Shown: positions 16,200 through 24,879, counted from the stretch's first letter. The stretch is DNA of 53,508 nt from a virus (IMGVR_UViG_3300006028_000005:1-53508), one strand, 5' to 3'. Program-made: numbers and translations. The notes: generated from the sequence alone by a model not told the origin.

Positions 16200-16361
16200 A
16201 TGAACGAGACAGAAAAAGCATTTAGAGAGGATTTAGAAATCCTGCTAAAAAAGTATAATGCAACGATAGAGGCTGTATATAATGGCGCATCCGATTTAGC
16301 TATTGAGGTTGATTGTAACCCTGACGGGGATTGTGTACCATGTGCTAACTTTGAATTATAA
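16200..16361 (+). CDS. Hypothetical small acidic protein
   Basis: The 53-residue protein has an N-terminal helix (NETEKAFREDLEILLKKY) and a C-terminal Cys/Asp cluster (DCNPDGDCVPCANFEL) with three Cys, a possible metal site. It fits exactly between its neighbours. No family is recognised. Confidence 0.65.
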   Translation: MNETEKAFREDLEILLKKYNATIEAVYNGASDLAIEVDCNPDGDCVPCANFEL

Positions 16362-16362
16362 G

Positions 16363-17349
16363 ATGCCCCTAAACTTCATCACTCACCAAAATAAAAAATA
16401 CCCACAATGGCAAGCCGAAGGCAACGCGGCACGATGGATATTGCCATTAGCACAATACCACTGCATAGGCAAAGGCTACGACATCGGCTATTCAAAAGAA
16501 GCATGGATGTTACCCGGCGCAATAGGTATAGAACCGTCAATAGATGCGCAATGGGATGCAATGAAATTACCAGCGGGAGAAGTTGATTATATATTTTCTT
16601 CGCATTGCTTAGAGCATGTACAGCGTAATTGGTATGATGTTATTGATTACTGGCTTTCAAAAATCCGCATCGGCGGCATACTATTTCTTTACCTGCCACA
16701 CGCCTCACAGTCCTATTGGCACCCGTCAAGCAATCGCAAGCATATTCATAGTTTTGATGGCAGTGAAATCGAGGCGTATTTAGACGGATTAGGGCATAAG
16801 GTTTATGTTTCAGGCGCTGATTTTAATAATAGCTTTGTGGTTATTTGTGAGAAAGTGGATAATAAACCGAAATTTAAATTTAACATCGAATCACGTGAAG
16901 GCAATCCCGATAAAATTGCAAATAAATCAGTTACCGGTGAATTATTATATGGCGTTCCAAATGCCCACAGCGATGTACTTATGCATGGTTGTTTTGGTAA
17001 GTCAATTAAAGATGGCAAATTTCATTTAGATAACCATGACATCCCCACCGGCCATTACCCTGTAAAAGATAGTTTGTTGTATGGATTTACGGGGGATAAG
17101 AAAATGAAACCACCAGTTGATAATGTGTTTCATGAAAATAAAAGCACCGATTTCACAGATACCGAAAATATTTGCGACTGTATTGTTTGCAAAGAAAAAT
17201 TCAAGGTAGGGTTTTCAAGGTTTTCAGACCGTGAAAATAAACCAACAATCGGTGATATGGTTACATGCCCTAACTGTAATACTATGTTTATTTTTATGGG
17301 CGAAGATATTTTATATAAGCCGAATATCTTTAATTCAAAGTCGGTATGA
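16363..17349 (+). CDS. SAM-dependent methyltransferase with C-terminal zinc ribbon
   Basis: The 328-residue protein has motif I GKGYDIGYS, then IGIEPS, the acidic loop and FSSHCLEHVQRN typical of class I methyltransferases (Methyltransf_11-like). GGILFLYLPHA is the post-motif strand. Residues 270-320 hold a zinc ribbon (CDCIVC...CPNC). The ATG at 16363 is chosen because the earlier in-frame codon at 16303 lies in the previous gene. It overlaps the next gene by 4 nt. With the two glycosyltransferases it probably modifies a glycan on the virion or host. The substrate is unknown. Confidence 0.85.
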   Translation: MPLNFITHQNKKYPQWQAEGNAARWILPLAQYHCIGKGYDIGYSKEAWMLPGAIGIEPSIDAQWDAMKLPAGEVDYIFSSHCLEHVQRNWYDVIDYWLSKIRIGGILFLYLPHASQSYWHPSSNRKHIHSFDGSEIEAYLDGLGHKVYVSGADFNNSFVVICEKVDNKPKFKFNIESREGNPDKIANKSVTGELLYGVPNAHSDVLMHGCFGKSIKDGKFHLDNHDIPTGHYPVKDSLLYGFTGDKKMKPPVDNVFHENKSTDFTDTENICDCIVCKEKFKVGFSRFSDRENKPTIGDMVTCPNCNTMFIFMGEDILYKPNIFNSKSV

Positions 17350-19268
17350 AAGTAGCACTTTTACTTACAACCTATAACCGCCCCCAATACCTAAAAGAGT
17401 GCCTTTGGAGTTTAGAACGTGCTGATTTGAGCAGGGTTGATGAAGTATTGATAGTTGATGATTGTAGTACCGATAAAGAAGCAATCCGATTAATAACTGA
17501 TTTCAATTCTAAGTTTGCAGGAAAATGCGGCGTTGCTTTATTAGATGAAAATGGGGGTATAAAAAATTCCTTACTTACAGGGTATAGCCATTTTTTTATT
17601 GATAAAGGTTGCGACATCGTCATAAACCTCGACAGCGATGCAATTGTTAGGCCGGATTTTGTGGATAGGCTGTTGGAAGATTACAAGCTAATTCCTACCC
17701 GATTACTAACCGGGTTCAACTGCAATACACTTAATGCAAATGGCAGTGAACGGCATAAGATACTAGGTGAAGATAAAACGCATTATTATAAAAAGTCAGT
17801 TGGTGGTATAAACTTTTGCATTGATAAAGAAGCATACGAATCATGGCTTAAACCAGCATTAAATATGCCCGGCAATTGGGATCACAACGCCTGTATATTA
17901 GCAGGCGGCGCTTACTGCCTCAAACAATCCGTCATCCAACACATCGGCTTCGATAGTTCAATGGGACACACCGAATCCCCTGATGTTGCTGATGATTTTT
18001 ATTATTGGGATTTGCCGGATGTTACATTGATAGGAGTTGACTCACAACCAAACCGACTCAAAACCGCAATAGATATTTGCACAAAATGGATTAAGTTTGG
18101 CGATGTTAAGCAAATCACCCATTCAATAAGCAGTAAAGAGCAATACAGCGAGTTTTGCATAAAAGAACTTTACAAGCACGTTAAAACCTCGCACATACTC
18201 ATTTGTCAACATGACGGTTATGTTAATAATTGGCAAGCATGGGATAACGATTGGTTGCAATATGATTACATCGGCGCTCCCTGGCATTATATGGATGGAA
18301 TGGCAGTAGGCAATGGTGGGTTTTCATTGCGTTCAAGGCGTTTAATGGAAATAGTTGCTACAGACCCGAATATCCAATTCAAACATCCCGAAGACCACCA
18401 TATTTGCCGTACGTACCGGCCTTATCTTGAATCTAAGTACAGGATTAAATTTGCGCCTGTTGATGTTGCAGAACGATTCTCTTTTGAGGGTTATTTACAG
18501 CCGGATAAGCAACTAAGCGACCAGTTTGGAAAACATGGGAGTAGGGTGATAAAGCCATCACCGACACGCCGAACGTATATCCCTAATCAGTTTCGCGGAT
18601 TGGGTGACATTATATTTTTAATCCCTATGATACGCGAGTTAATGAATGAGGGCAATGCTGTTATCTGGCCGATTGTTAGCGAGTATATGAATATCGCAAA
18701 ACATTTTCCCGACATAGACTTTCGCGATATGGATACACTTAATTTGCCGTATGATAGTCGGAATATGACGCATACTAATTATGGACAATTAGTTCCGTAC
18801 CGTTTCGCCTCTGAAAATATGCACCGGGATTTAACGCGATGTATGCAAAGCAAGTATGAATTATACGGTCATAACTATTTAACATGGCGCAATTTACATT
18901 GGCATCGCGATAGAGTTTCTGAATCGGCATTATTGATGTATTTGAATTTAAAACCCGGCGATAAGTTCACGCTTGTTAACCGTAATTTTGCAGCAAAAGA
19001 ACACGGATATAAAGTAACTACAATTATTAATTCGATTTATCCAATTGTTGAAATGCGTGAAATTGACAGATTTTCGCTAATTGATTGGTTATATATTTGC
19101 GAATTAGCACAGGAAATACACACCGCAAACACAGCAATAATGTATTTACTGGAGTTAATGACGCTTAATAAGCCAGTATATGTGTACAAGCGCAGAACGT
19201 GGGGAGAGCGCGACTTTGAGCACACCAGAGAATTGTGGACTAATAAGGATTTTATATTTGAAAAATAA
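17346..19268 (+). CDS. Three-part glycosyltransferase (GT2 + DUF5672 + GT-B-like)
   Basis: The 640-residue fusion begins with a GT-A family 2 domain: LLLTTYNRPQYLKECL at the start, IVDDCST near 36-42 and the metal-binding DSD at 96-98. Residues 220-390 resemble DUF5672 (LICQHDGYVNN, YDYIGAPWHY, GNGGFSLRS). Residues 410-640 look like a GT9-type GT-B domain (GLGDIIFLIPMIREL, then HTANTAIMYLLELM). A protein of this size suggests two or more sugar transfers by one chain. It overlaps the methyltransferase by 4 nt. The acceptor may be the capsid, tail or host surface. Confidence 0.82.
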   Translation: MKVALLLTTYNRPQYLKECLWSLERADLSRVDEVLIVDDCSTDKEAIRLITDFNSKFAGKCGVALLDENGGIKNSLLTGYSHFFIDKGCDIVINLDSDAIVRPDFVDRLLEDYKLIPTRLLTGFNCNTLNANGSERHKILGEDKTHYYKKSVGGINFCIDKEAYESWLKPALNMPGNWDHNACILAGGAYCLKQSVIQHIGFDSSMGHTESPDVADDFYYWDLPDVTLIGVDSQPNRLKTAIDICTKWIKFGDVKQITHSISSKEQYSEFCIKELYKHVKTSHILICQHDGYVNNWQAWDNDWLQYDYIGAPWHYMDGMAVGNGGFSLRSRRLMEIVATDPNIQFKHPEDHHICRTYRPYLESKYRIKFAPVDVAERFSFEGYLQPDKQLSDQFGKHGSRVIKPSPTRRTYIPNQFRGLGDIIFLIPMIRELMNEGNAVIWPIVSEYMNIAKHFPDIDFRDMDTLNLPYDSRNMTHTNYGQLVPYRFASENMHRDLTRCMQSKYELYGHNYLTWRNLHWHRDRVSESALLMYLNLKPGDKFTLVNRNFAAKEHGYKVTTIINSIYPIVEMREIDRFSLIDWLYICELAQEIHTANTAIMYLLELMTLNKPVYVYKRRTWGERDFEHTRELWTNKDFIFEK

Positions 19269-19271
19269 ATT

Positions 19272-19544
19272 ATGAACCTATACGAAGTAAACTCAAGAAA
19301 TATAAATAATGTTAAATATAAGTATCTGATTTATGCAGATGATATGAAATTTAACGAGGTTGGCAACGCTGTGAAATTTTACAAAGAAGAAGTGTCAATA
19401 GCCATATTTAAAAATTATTCTTACGTATTATTATTAACAGACGAAAGGTTTAAAATAGCATATGAGGGATGGTTAAAGTATCCAGGCACATCGGTAGAGA
19501 CTATTATGGATGCTGTTAACCGAACATTTTTAGATGCTATATGA
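19272..19544 (+). CDS. Hypothetical protein
   Basis: The 90-residue protein is mostly polar and alternates strand-like and helical stretches (YKYLIYADDMKFNEVGNAVKFY). It lies between two glycosyltransferase genes, 3 nt after one and overlapping the other by 4 nt, so it is probably co-translated with them. No family is recognised. Confidence 0.7.
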   Translation: MNLYEVNSRNINNVKYKYLIYADDMKFNEVGNAVKFYKEEVSIAIFKNYSYVLLLTDERFKIAYEGWLKYPGTSVETIMDAVNRTFLDAI

Positions 19545-20545
19545 ACATCCTCCTCCTCCCCTACAACTGGTTTCACCAACACGAACCAGATACAGCCGGA
19601 ATATCAGGCGGCGAAGTTTACCTATCCCGCTTATGTACTTACCTACAGCAGCAAGGCCATACCATACGCGCAATAGTTGGCAGCGAAAATCCATATACCC
19701 ACAACGGCATTGATTGCATACCGCAAGGTTCACCACATCAAATGTTTATCACCAACACCGAACATTACGAATGGGCTGATATAATGGTAACGCAATTATT
19801 AGGGACTCCGTTGGGCTATAACATGGCATTCCGGCATAAAAAGCCATTAATATTTATTGCTCATAACAACTCAACAGGTTACCCTACAAAACACAGCCCT
19901 GAAAATATGCTGCATGTTATTTACAACTCCTATCAATTGCGGGATGATTTGCGCTTGACGTTTGGGCAGTATGATGGAATTGTAGTGCATCCGGTGATAA
20001 CGCAGCCGAAGCCAGCCAAGCCGAAAAGAGGCAAACAACCCGTAAAGACAGTAACCCTAATCAACTGCTCCCTAAACAAAGGCGGTCATGTATTAGTTGA
20101 GTTGGCAAAGCTACTGCCAAACGTACAATTTTTAGGCGTATTAGGCGGTTATCAAGACCAAGTGGTGCATGAGGGATTGGCAAACTTACGGTATTTGCCT
20201 AACGGTACCGATATGGGCGAAGTGTACCGGAACACCCGCATACTTATCGCCCCCTCACAATTTGAGAGCTACTCACAGGTTTGCGCCGAAGCATTGACTT
20301 ATGGAATCCCGGTTATTGCGAATAAAACGCCGGGGATTGAAGAAAATCTATCATACGCCGGGATATTTATTTCACGGGATGATATACAAGGTTATGCAAA
20401 TAAAATTATATATTTGATAGAAAATGAAGCCGCATATAATTTAGCCTCGCAGTTAAGTAAACAAAGGGCTGATTTTTGCGCTCATGGTAGTTCGAATGAG
20501 CTGGTTAAATTGAATGAGTGGATTAGTAAGGTAAATGCATGGTAA
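19541..20545 (+). CDS. Glycosyltransferase family 4-like (GT-B)
   Basis: The 334-residue protein has an N-terminal GGEVYLSRLCTYLQQQGH, the usual acceptor-domain helix of GT4 enzymes. The C-terminal donor domain has IAPSQFESYSQVCAEALTYGIPVIANKTPGIEENL, with the conserved E-x7-E type Glu pair. The length is slightly short for the family. It works in the cytoplasm with a nucleotide sugar. It is one of three modification enzymes in this block. Confidence 0.88.
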   Translation: MNILLLPYNWFHQHEPDTAGISGGEVYLSRLCTYLQQQGHTIRAIVGSENPYTHNGIDCIPQGSPHQMFITNTEHYEWADIMVTQLLGTPLGYNMAFRHKKPLIFIAHNNSTGYPTKHSPENMLHVIYNSYQLRDDLRLTFGQYDGIVVHPVITQPKPAKPKRGKQPVKTVTLINCSLNKGGHVLVELAKLLPNVQFLGVLGGYQDQVVHEGLANLRYLPNGTDMGEVYRNTRILIAPSQFESYSQVCAEALTYGIPVIANKTPGIEENLSYAGIFISRDDIQGYANKIIYLIENEAAYNLASQLSKQRADFCAHGSSNELVKLNEWISKVNAW

Positions 20546-20697
20546 AAATCATCATAATCATAATAGCCTGTTTATTGGCAACGTTCCTAACAGGGTATAT
20601 GGGGACACACATGCCTAATGAAATAGCCCGTTATGTTTGCCAATTTATTCTATTTTTAATCATCGTAGTTATTGCGATTAAAACACCGTTTGAATAA
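20539..20697 (+). CDS. Small membrane protein, two TM segments
   Basis: The 52-residue protein has two hydrophobic segments, residues 2-20 (isoleucine-rich) and 32-48. It overlaps the previous stop by 7 nt and the next ATG by 1 nt. Its role is unknown; it is too early in the operon to be an obvious holin. Confidence 0.65.
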   Translation: MVKIIIIIIACLLATFLTGYMGTHMPNEIARYVCQFILFLIIVVIAIKTPFE

Positions 20698-20879
20698 TGG
20701 AAAAATCACTTGAAGAATTCGCAAAAGGATGTTGTTTGATTATTGATGAAAGTGATAAAAATAATAATATATTATTAGTTCCCAATAACAGCATTGAATT
20801 ACGTTTAGGGGATATTAAGTTTGAAACGAAGGATAATTTATTATCTGTTACAATTAATAGTAAATTAGTTTATAAATGA
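20697..20879 (+). CDS. Hypothetical small protein
   Basis: The 60-residue protein has a short helix then beta-like alternation (IKFETKDNLLSVTINSKLVYK). The start overlaps the previous stop by 1 nt and its own stop overlaps the connector start by 4 nt. No family is recognised. Confidence 0.65.
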   Translation: MEKSLEEFAKGCCLIIDESDKNNNILLVPNNSIELRLGDIKFETKDNLLSVTINSKLVYK

Positions 20880-21430
20880 CCCCACTCGACATCATATCCC
20901 TATCAGACGCTAAAAACTACATCAAAGTAGATTTTGGCGATGATGACGCACTGATAACTTCGCTTATATCTGCGGCTATTGCAATGGTTGAACAGGCGAC
21001 GAATTACCGGCTATATCATCGTGACGAATTGATTTATACGTCAAAAGTTTTTTACGAAGCATATCAATACCCATTAAACGGCTATTCAGTTATTAACCAT
21101 GACAGTGCCGATACAAATACTTATACTGTTAAGTTTAAATGGATGTCATTGCGTACGGAATTGTTTTGGGGTAATGGCTATTGGTATACTGATTATAATA
21201 ATCAATTCTTTGCTCCGGATGTATATAATTTGTCGGGATGCATGCGGAATTATGTTTTGACGCTTGATGTTGGTTACACTATGGTTGGCGATATTCCAAA
21301 CGATTTAATTACCGCAGCAAAAGAAATCATAGCCAGCGCATACGAAAATAGGGAGGCGACAAAGGAGGAATTGTTGAGTAGCGTGAGTTTATTATTAACT
21401 AATTATAGGAGGTTTGCAACAATATTATGA
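20876..21430 (+). CDS. Head-tail connector protein (HK97 gp6-like)
   Basis: The 184-residue protein opens with ISLSDAKNYIKVDFGDDDALITSLISAAIAMVEQATNYRL, the signature of the gp6-like connector family. Its C-terminus has the ITAAKEIIASAYENRE helix. It forms the ring under the portal. The position, just before the stopper and completion genes, agrees. Confidence 0.9.
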   Translation: MTPLDIISLSDAKNYIKVDFGDDDALITSLISAAIAMVEQATNYRLYHRDELIYTSKVFYEAYQYPLNGYSVINHDSADTNTYTVKFKWMSLRTELFWGNGYWYTDYNNQFFAPDVYNLSGCMRNYVLTLDVGYTMVGDIPNDLITAAKEIIASAYENREATKEELLSSVSLLLTNYRRFATIL

Positions 21431-21561
21431 AACCAGTAGCGCCGACAGCACCTCCAATTAAAACAGGACATGACGAGCCAAAATGGTTACCCGTTGTTTA
21501 CGCTATTGCAACAATGGTTATAGTTATAGAATTAAGTTACATAATAGGTAAATCATTATGA
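21427..21561 (+). CDS. Small single-TM protein
   Basis: The 44-residue protein has a Pro-rich start and one membrane segment (WLPVVYAIATMVIVIELSYII). It overlaps both neighbours by 4 nt (ATGA), so it is almost certainly translated. A membrane peptide between connector genes is unusual and its function is unknown. Confidence 0.65.
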   Translation: MKPVAPTAPPIKTGHDEPKWLPVVYAIATMVIVIELSYIIGKSL

Positions 21562-21962
21562 ACCCCGCAAAATTCAACCACCGCATACGCTTTGCGAAAC
21601 TCAATAGCACTACAGACCAGTACGGCGGCGCTACAGCAGCCGAGTCGCCTGTAGTGGTTACTGATACCGGTGGCGATGTAACATGGGGAGGATTAGAGCC
21701 TATACGCCAATATCAACAAGCGAGTTTGGAAGCATACGCATCTGTATTGAATGAAAGTAAGATTTTAACAATCCGTTTTCGCTCATTTTTTACCCCTACA
21801 AAGGATATGATATTTGAGGACTTAAACACACCGGGTGATATTTACACGGTTCATTCGATTTTACCATATTGGCCGGGCGCAAAGGTGACTTTTCAGAATT
21901 TGGATGATAAGGTTTATAAGGATAGAAATTTTGTATTTATATTGGGGGTGAAAAGGTCATGA
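21558..21962 (+). CDS. Head-tail stopper (SPP1 gp16-like)
   Basis: The 134-residue protein starts FNHRIRFAKLNSTTDQYGG and continues with WGGLEPIRQYQ and ILTIRFRSFF. These mark the phage head-tail adaptor family, small beta-barrels that close the head. The length is typical. ATGA overlaps link it to both neighbours. Confidence 0.85.
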   Translation: MNPAKFNHRIRFAKLNSTTDQYGGATAAESPVVVTDTGGDVTWGGLEPIRQYQQASLEAYASVLNESKILTIRFRSFFTPTKDMIFEDLNTPGDIYTVHSILPYWPGAKVTFQNLDDKVYKDRNFVFILGVKRS

Positions 21963-22594
21963 GCGTAACCATCACAGGCATCCCCGAACTAATCAGCGAC
22001 CTTAAACGCATAAGTGTTGACGGCGCGAGGTATGCTAATGCTATTGTTGGCGCGGTGGCAGATATGATAGTTGTCGATGCAAAAATTAACGCCCCGGCAG
22101 ACTTGGGTAGCATCCGGCAAATGATTGCAAAGGATATGGTTGTTACCGATACGGGCGCAATTGCAACGATTAACGCTAACGCACCGGAAAGCCCGTTTCA
22201 AGAGTTTGGCACAGGTGGTAAAGTAATAGTACCACCGGAAATGAGCGAGGTAGCAAGTGAGTTTAAAGGCGCAAGCGGAGGTGATTTTGCCGCTTTTGTA
22301 TTGGCGCTAACAGGATGGGTAAAACGACATGGTTTAAACCCTATTGGTGCATACCAGGTTAGCACACGCACGCGAATAGGTAGGGGTAATAAACGGGACT
22401 TGGATGAAACAACGGCTTATTTAATTGCGCGTTCAATCCTGAAAAACGGGTTAAAACCACAGCCATTTTTGTACCCGGCGTATGTTAAGAATATTGTAAA
22501 ACTTGAGCCGATGTTAGCTAAAGCATTTACACAATTGCAATTTCAGTATACAAACGCGCCTACACCGAGTGTGGCGGATAGTGAGTTTTATTAA
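21959..22594 (+). CDS. HK97 gp10-like tail completion protein
   Basis: The 211-residue protein has the gp10 pattern: GIPELISDLKRIS, an early helix, VVDAKINAPADLGSIRQMIA and PFQEFGTGGKV. The C-terminal part with LKPQPFLYPAYVKN is conserved in the family. It is longer than the usual 130-150 residues because of a middle insertion (about residues 95-150). It joins tail to head. Confidence 0.85.
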   Translation: MSVTITGIPELISDLKRISVDGARYANAIVGAVADMIVVDAKINAPADLGSIRQMIAKDMVVTDTGAIATINANAPESPFQEFGTGGKVIVPPEMSEVASEFKGASGGDFAAFVLALTGWVKRHGLNPIGAYQVSTRTRIGRGNKRDLDETTAYLIARSILKNGLKPQPFLYPAYVKNIVKLEPMLAKAFTQLQFQYTNAPTPSVADSEFY

Positions 22595-22606
22595 TTATCT
22601 TTGAAT

Positions 22607-22666
22607 ATGCCAAGAGAAATAGTAATAACAACGGTTGATAAGCCAACAACATCGGTAAGGAGATAG
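22607..22666 (+). CDS. Putative 19-residue leaderless peptide
   Basis: MPREIVITTVDKPTTSVRR is read from an ATG 3 nt after TATCTTTG (22596-22603), a full TAnnTTTG match. The spacing equals that of other predicted leaderless genes here. It may instead be a promoter plus leader for the tail terminator gene. Confidence 0.35.
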   Translation: MPREIVITTVDKPTTSVRR

Positions 22667-22667
22667 C

Positions 22668-23102
22668 ATGCAAAACCCCTCAAAATTCATCCGCAAAGCC
22701 TATCTAACATTGTTAGCAGATATTGGTGTGCCTATATATGACAGGCGCGTACCGAAGGACGTTACGCCTATCCCGGCAACACGTGTTATAATTTCGTCTC
22801 AAACAAACTCCCCGTCATCACAGACAAATTGCGGCAGGGGGTGGACATGCTCAATACTTTTGGATATTATAAACGAGCAACCTACAGGCTTTGTAAACAG
22901 TGCGACAATTGATGATATTGAAGAATTGATTAGCAACAGGATTGACATTTGGACTGCATCACATACCGACATTTCAATACCGCCTTTTACTGTATATCAA
23001 ACTAACTTTTCTGATAGCCACGATATTGAAATTGAAACACAAACCGTAACAATTGCAAGGCGTGTTGTGAGGTATACGCATCGATTGAATGGGTTGGATT
23101 AA
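22668..23102 (+). CDS. Tail terminator-like protein
   Basis: The 144-residue protein has VPIYDRRVPKDV near residue 22 and ends in TVTIARRVVRYTHRL. This resembles the DUF3168/gpU-type tail terminators in fold pattern. It lies between the gp10-like gene and the tube gene, the expected position. The call rests mainly on order and size. Confidence 0.7.
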   Translation: MQNPSKFIRKAYLTLLADIGVPIYDRRVPKDVTPIPATRVIISSQTNSPSSQTNCGRGWTCSILLDIINEQPTGFVNSATIDDIEELISNRIDIWTASHTDISIPPFTVYQTNFSDSHDIEIETQTVTIARRVVRYTHRLNGLD

Positions 23103-23107
23103 AATAA

Positions 23108-23137
23108 TTTGCATTTACGGAATTTTAACTATATTTA
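23108..23137 (+). promoter_or_regulatory. Late-type promoter before tail tube gene
   Basis: TTTG at 23108-23111 and TATATTTA at 23130-23137 are 18 nt apart. It is the same type as at 8975 and 35475. Confidence 0.65.
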
Positions 23138-23155
23138 TAAAAAATATCAAAGGCA

Positions 23156-23599
23156 ATGGCAACAGATTACATACAAGGCAGGAATTTCTTTGTTTACAAT
23201 GGTACTACCCCGATAGGGTGTGCTAAAACGCTAACAGCAGAATTAACAACTGCAACATCAGATGCCACTACTAATTGCGACGTTGCGGATGATGGCACGC
23301 TTTGGCAGCATAACGTACCTCAAAAAAACAGTTTCAAAATTACTGTTAATGGACTTATGCCAATTCAATCATCGGCGCAAATGTTAACGCAGCAAACAGG
23401 GCTGGCTTTAATGAAGCTACAAGCCGCACAAACAAAGTTATATGTTACGTTCCAAAACGCAACCGCTGGTGGGTTGTGGATGGGCGGTGACGTTTATATT
23501 TCATCAACAAAGTTATCTGCAACAACCGATAGTGAGGCTACATTTGATGTTACATTCGACAGCGCTGGCGGTAAACTTGCATTCTTACCCGTATCATAA
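23156..23599 (+). CDS. Major tail tube protein
   Basis: The 147-residue, Thr/Ala-rich, beta-patterned protein starts YIQGRNFFVYNG and ends with the strand ATFDVTFDSAGGKLAFLP. Position before the frameshifted chaperone genes and its own strong promoter fit the most abundant tail protein. The protein at 30033 shares its layout and is probably a paralogue. Confidence 0.85.
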   Translation: MATDYIQGRNFFVYNGTTPIGCAKTLTAELTTATSDATTNCDVADDGTLWQHNVPQKNSFKITVNGLMPIQSSAQMLTQQTGLALMKLQAAQTKLYVTFQNATAGGLWMGGDVYISSTKLSATTDSEATFDVTFDSAGGKLAFLPVS

Positions 23600-23605
23600 C
23601 TAAGT

Positions 23606-24007
23606 ATGGTTGACGCAATATCCCTCAATTTTGGCGGCAAAGACCGTATATTTCATTTTAATAATTACGCCCTGATTGAATTGGGTAAAGTGCTACAATG
23701 CGATCCAATAAACGCCCATGTTGAATTAATGAAAGTTACCGGTGATAACCTATTAACCGGAATGGCAGCATTATTGTACGCCGGGTTTATTGGATATGAG
23801 AAATCACAATTCATATTGCGCCCAACCATTACCGTGCAAGAGGTTGCGGCCATTATAGGAAACATGGAAAACCTTGATGAGTTTTCGCCAATATGGGAGA
23901 ACTTTAAAAAGGTTAATGGTATTACTGAATTTTTAGAAGCACAGGCGGCGAAAGAACAACCGCCAACCGAATCAAAAAAAAAGCGGACACTTTCCGCACA
24001 GTCGTAG
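23606..24007 (+). CDS. Tail assembly chaperone (gpG-like)
   Basis: The 133-residue protein lies between the tube and tape measure genes. It has ISLNFGGKDRIFHFNNYALIELG at its start and a Glu/Lys-rich end. An A9 run 25 nt before its stop allows a -1 shift into a long open frame (to 24309). A longer second product like lambda gpGT is therefore expected. It guides tube assembly on the tape measure. Confidence 0.85.
   Translation: MVDAISLNFGGKDRIFHFNNYALIELGKVLQCDPINAHVELMKVTGDNLLTGMAALLYAGFIGYEKSQFILRPTITVQEVAAIIGNMENLDEFSPIWENFKKVNGITEFLEAQAAKEQPPTESKKKRTLSAQS
23974..23983 (+). promoter_or_regulatory. -1 ribosomal frameshift site (A9G)
   Basis: Nine As followed by G are read TCA AAA AAA AAG in frame 0. 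A slip of one base back gives AAA AAA AAA GCG. The frame entered is then open for 108 codons, while frame 0 stops 24 nt later. Confidence 0.8.
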
Positions 24008-24309
24008 AGTTTGCTACCGGCGAACTTGGTTTAAAATCACACGAATTTTATTGTTTAACATGGTATGAGTATAGCTGCATTGTTAGTGGCTATATTAAAC
24101 AAACATGCCGCGAATGGGAGCACACTCGTTATATTGGGTGGTGGTTATATATTGTCAACTCTACTGAAACAAATAAGAAAACCCCGGCTGAATTAATGCC
24201 ATTGGCAACAGATATTGCCGCGCCTGTAGTTGTTGTTACCCCCGAAGATAAAGAGGAATTAATGCGGATGGCTGTTGAGAGGGCTGCGTTGATACCTCGT
24301 GGAAAATAG
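23983..24309 (+). CDS. Tail assembly chaperone extension (gpT-like), made by -1 frameshift
   Basis: The frame has no ATG at its beginning but reads as good protein after the shift: ADTFRTVVEFATGELGLKSHE, a WYEYSCIVSGYIKQ segment, WWLYIVNSTE and a helical C-terminus ending at the TAG at 24307. The 108 codons would give a fusion of about 234 residues with the gpG-like protein. A separate gene is unlikely because there is no start codon near its beginning. Confidence 0.8.
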   Translation, partial: ADTFRTVVEFATGELGLKSHEFYCLTWYEYSCIVSGYIKQTCREWEHTRYIGWWLYIVNSTETNKKTPAELMPLATDIAAPVVVVTPEDKEELMRMAVERAALIPRGK

Positions 24310-24355
24310 TTTAATTATTTACGGTTAACCGTATTGTAATATGAAATCAGGTTTG

Positions 24356-24363
24356 TATATTTG
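24356..24363 (+). promoter_or_regulatory. -7 promoter box (TATATTTG)
   Basis: TATATTTG, with ATTG about 19 nt upstream, ends 4 nt before the ATG at 24368. This predicts a leaderless mRNA. Confidence 0.6.
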
Positions 24364-24367
24364 TTTT

Positions 24368-24580
24368 ATGAAAGTTAAAGACTTGATAATTCAGTACTTA
24401 CAATTCGGATATACACAGGCTGAAATTGCTGACATATTTAAACAGCAGGGTATTGAACCAAACAGTTTAAGTAGTATTGAAAAGATACTAAAAGCTATTA
24501 GAAAAGAACATAACGCCAAAACCATGTTCCATTTAGGGTATATTTTGGTTGAAAAGAAATTGAGCAATGTCGCTCAATGA
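24368..24580 (+). CDS. Small HTH protein
   Basis: The 70-residue protein has FGYTQAEIADIFKQQGI followed by SLSSIEKILKAIRKEH, a LuxR-like helix-turn-helix pattern. A start at 24341 would place the promoter inside the gene, so 24368 is chosen. A regulator in the middle of the tail operon with its own promoter may time late expression. Confidence 0.7.
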   Translation: MKVKDLIIQYLQFGYTQAEIADIFKQQGIEPNSLSSIEKILKAIRKEHNAKTMFHLGYILVEKKLSNVAQ

Positions 24581-24596
24581 TAAATAAACGCTAAAA

Positions 24597-24878
24597 ATGC
24601 AAACAGATGTAAAAGCGGAAAAGAGGCCATTTGAGCCGCAATTCCTAAAGAACGTATTTCCTGGATTAAAAATTCATGTTAAAGGCAATGTAAGCCGGGT
24701 TCATGTAGATGTGCTCAATGGTGGTGACTTGCTAAACCTTATTGGCATTTACCTTGATTGCCGGGTTGACTTATTCTTAAGTCGCTACAATAAGGGGATA
24801 ACTATTAAGGTAACAAGGCATCCTGATAATTACGAGGGCGCTGTCGTTTTGAAAACCATACCATTAGAGATCGCGTAA
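24597..24878 (+). CDS. Hypothetical protein
   Basis: The 93-residue protein has strand-like segments (LKIHVKGNVSRVHVDVL, RVDLFLSRYNKGITIKVTRH). It is part of a four-gene block (24368-25183) placed between chaperone and tape measure. No family is recognised. Confidence 0.7.
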   Translation: MQTDVKAEKRPFEPQFLKNVFPGLKIHVKGNVSRVHVDVLNGGDLLNLIGIYLDCRVDLFLSRYNKGITIKVTRHPDNYEGAVVLKTIPLEIA

Positions 24879-24879
24879 C

